DNA of 64,000 nucleotides, from contig JAYFQV010000013.1 of NCBI GenBank assembly GCA_034926605.1, positions 1 to 64,000 of the forward strand, read 5' to 3'. How positions within the stretch are numbered: position 1 is the stretch's first letter; each line of letters begins with the position of its first letter. The notes beneath the pieces were generated by a model that did no database searches, had not been told where the DNA came from, and saw only the letters and a list, made by a program, of their open reading frames with translations. The stretch comes from CALXXL01 sp034926605. GTDB taxonomy: Bacteria > Verrucomicrobiota > Lentisphaeria > Victivallales > Victivallaceae. The translations under genes and the position numbers were made by a program. Shown one piece after another: positions 62,920-64,000 of this stretch.

Positions 62920-63500
62920 TTTCCCCTTTCCGCGAAAGGTTCCAGTTATAATGCCTGACGAGCCTCTGTTTTAAACACATGCAATATCATAGTGTGATTT
63001 ATGCACGGCGAAGACCATCTTTAGCCAAGTAACCATTCCACTTTCAGCCGTCCGTTGGACGTCTTTTTGTATCTGACCGATTCGCCTTAGCGCGACCGAG
63101 AAATTAGTTAACATGCCCAATGACATGGTGCTTCCATTTTCAGCTACCAATCCTCGAGATTGAGCAAAGCATTCTCTTTTCCGTACTCAACTCAAGGCCA
63201 TACAATATAGATTTCAACCTGAAGGTTCATATGAACCTTAATGTGCTGTACATGACCAATGATACCCTAGCAATTTTTGATATAATGGCAAGCGATTGGA
63301 CAAATGGCCAATGATATATCTTATGTAATCAATATTAAATTCATTCCGATCGAGTACTCTAGGCTTACTACAATATCTTAAATAATATTTGTAATATTTT
63401 TGCAGTGAGGTATACTTACTATAATGTCAGAAATGCTAGCTACTCAATATACAACTGAATATAATACAAATATCTATATTAAATGTGAAAAAGATTAAAT
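62920..63500. other. AT-rich intergenic region with a decayed terminator motif
   Basis: 581 bp with no convincing gene. A 64-codon frame at 63120-63314 has no family likeness or Shine-Dalgarno. GC content drops sharply from about 62.95 kb to the window end. Confidence 0.55.
63046..63069 (+). terminator. Degenerate third copy of the terminator motif
   Basis: Stem AGCCGTCC/GGACGTCT (63046-63053, 63057-63064) with one mismatch, 3-nt loop and a T run. It resembles the tRNA-fMet terminator repeats, including the preceding TTTC, and may mark another island boundary. Confidence 0.5.
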
Positions 63501-64000
63501 ATGAACTTTATGTACAAGATTCTACCTATTGTTGTTTGTATTTTCTGCGGAATTAGTTTATTTGCGGGGTCTATGTATGCCCAAGAGAAATATATAGGCA
63601 TCCTGCAAAATCTATCCGCCTCATTTATTACAATACCTTTGTTGTTCTATAGTTACGAAATTGTTAAAAAATTCTCTGAACGAAAATTAAATCGAGAATT
63701 ATTTGATTATGCCAAAGTGCAAGTTGACTCTGAAATTTTAAGTGTTGTTCACATTTTTCAAAATATCTTTTTCTCATACGATTCTAGCGTTGCGTTGAGT
63801 GATATAAGCGAAATGATTCATGCTAAAAAAGCCATTTGGGAAAAGCATATTGCGAAAACCGAATTTCTAGGATTTCAAGTTTATAAGTCATGGGGTGTCC
63901 CCATGTTAAAAATACAAAAAATTCTAGAAAATACATATATTATCAATAGCTTAGAAAGCTCCCAGCTCATATCTCTCATCCATTTGGTAAAATCATTGAA
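63501..64000 (+). CDS. Unrecognised membrane protein, 3' end beyond window
   Basis: 166 codons from the ATG at 63501, open to the window edge, very AT-rich. Two hydrophobic segments (about residues 5-25 and 33-53), then a charged, helical cytoplasmic region (KKFSERKLNRELFDYAKVQ). Not recognised. No clear Shine-Dalgarno precedes the ATG. Its composition matches the SIR2-like gene and differs from the chromosome, so it probably belongs to acquired DNA. Confidence 0.6.
   Translation, partial: MNFMYKILPIVVCIFCGISLFAGSMYAQEKYIGILQNLSASFITIPLLFYSYEIVKKFSERKLNRELFDYAKVQVDSEILSVVHIFQNIFFSYDSSVALSDISEMIHAKKAIWEKHIAKTEFLGFQVYKSWGVPMLKIQKILENTYIINSLESSQLISLIHLVKSL

Noticed and set aside
63120..63314. 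64-codon plus-strand ORF in the AT-rich right end
   Set aside because: No Shine-Dalgarno, no domain and expected by chance in AT-rich DNA.

Overview
The window is mostly GC-rich bacterial chromosome with densely packed, often translationally coupled genes, plus AT-rich accessory DNA after about 53.4 kb. A type II secretion operon, RND efflux, LpoB-type lipoproteins and zinc/nickel importers show an organism with an outer membrane. The gene mix (intracellular GH10 xylanase beside RraA, an enolase-superfamily dehydratase and IclR; CsgG/LpoB-like lipoproteins; LarBCE) suggests a gut-type member of the PVC group, possibly Lentisphaerota (Victivallis-like). That placement is inference: no rRNA is present and no search was run.

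Layout. 1-6001 (minus): type II secretion operon L-M-C-D-E, with gspE running off the left edge. 6.1-12.3 kb: ligA, an elongator-type CAU tRNA, a pyruvyl-transferase-like gene, a serine hydrolase, two small membrane proteins, rsmB. 12.4-16.7 kb: RND efflux adaptor and pump, convergent with queH. 17.3-23.5 kb: HprK-like kinase-fold gene, mutS, metallo-hydrolase and a six-hairpin-glycosidase-like protein in one direction. 23.6-28.7 kb (minus): IclR-controlled sugar-acid/xylan operon. 28.9-34.3 kb: divergent nickel locus, larBCE against nikM-Q-O, without larA. 34.3-38.6 kb: a phage-fibre-like protein with a C-terminus resembling diversity-generating-retroelement targets, a small partner, a GT2 glycosyltransferase and a lipoprotein. 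38.8-44.6 kb: six envelope genes (two CsgG-like, COG3014-like, YcfL-like, two tandem LpoB paralogues). 44.6-49.7 kb (minus): znuA-znuC-znuB-TPR-dnaG. 49.8-53.2 kb: an NAD-binding reductase, an amidohydrolase and an aminotransferase.

53.2-64.0 kb is the accessory region. It starts at an initiator tRNA gene whose 3' end and terminator are repeated 2640 bp downstream (about 62 bp, one mismatch), as expected of attachment sites. Between the copies lie transposase and gene fragments, a flavin reductase broken by a frameshift, and an intact AT-rich SIR2-like gene with its own zinc ribbon, a plausible stand-alone defence effector. Beyond the second copy are a 1793-residue hybrid histidine kinase, an FMN reductase, a cytosine deaminase strikingly like yeast Fcy1, a degenerate third copy of the terminator motif and a partial membrane protein at the right edge.

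Promoters are unusually legible here: TTGNNN, 16-17 bp, then TATATT or a close variant. In five genes (ligA, rsmB, queH, the HprK-like gene, znuA) the -10 box lies only 7-9 nt before the ATG and no Shine-Dalgarno is visible, which suggests leaderless transcripts.
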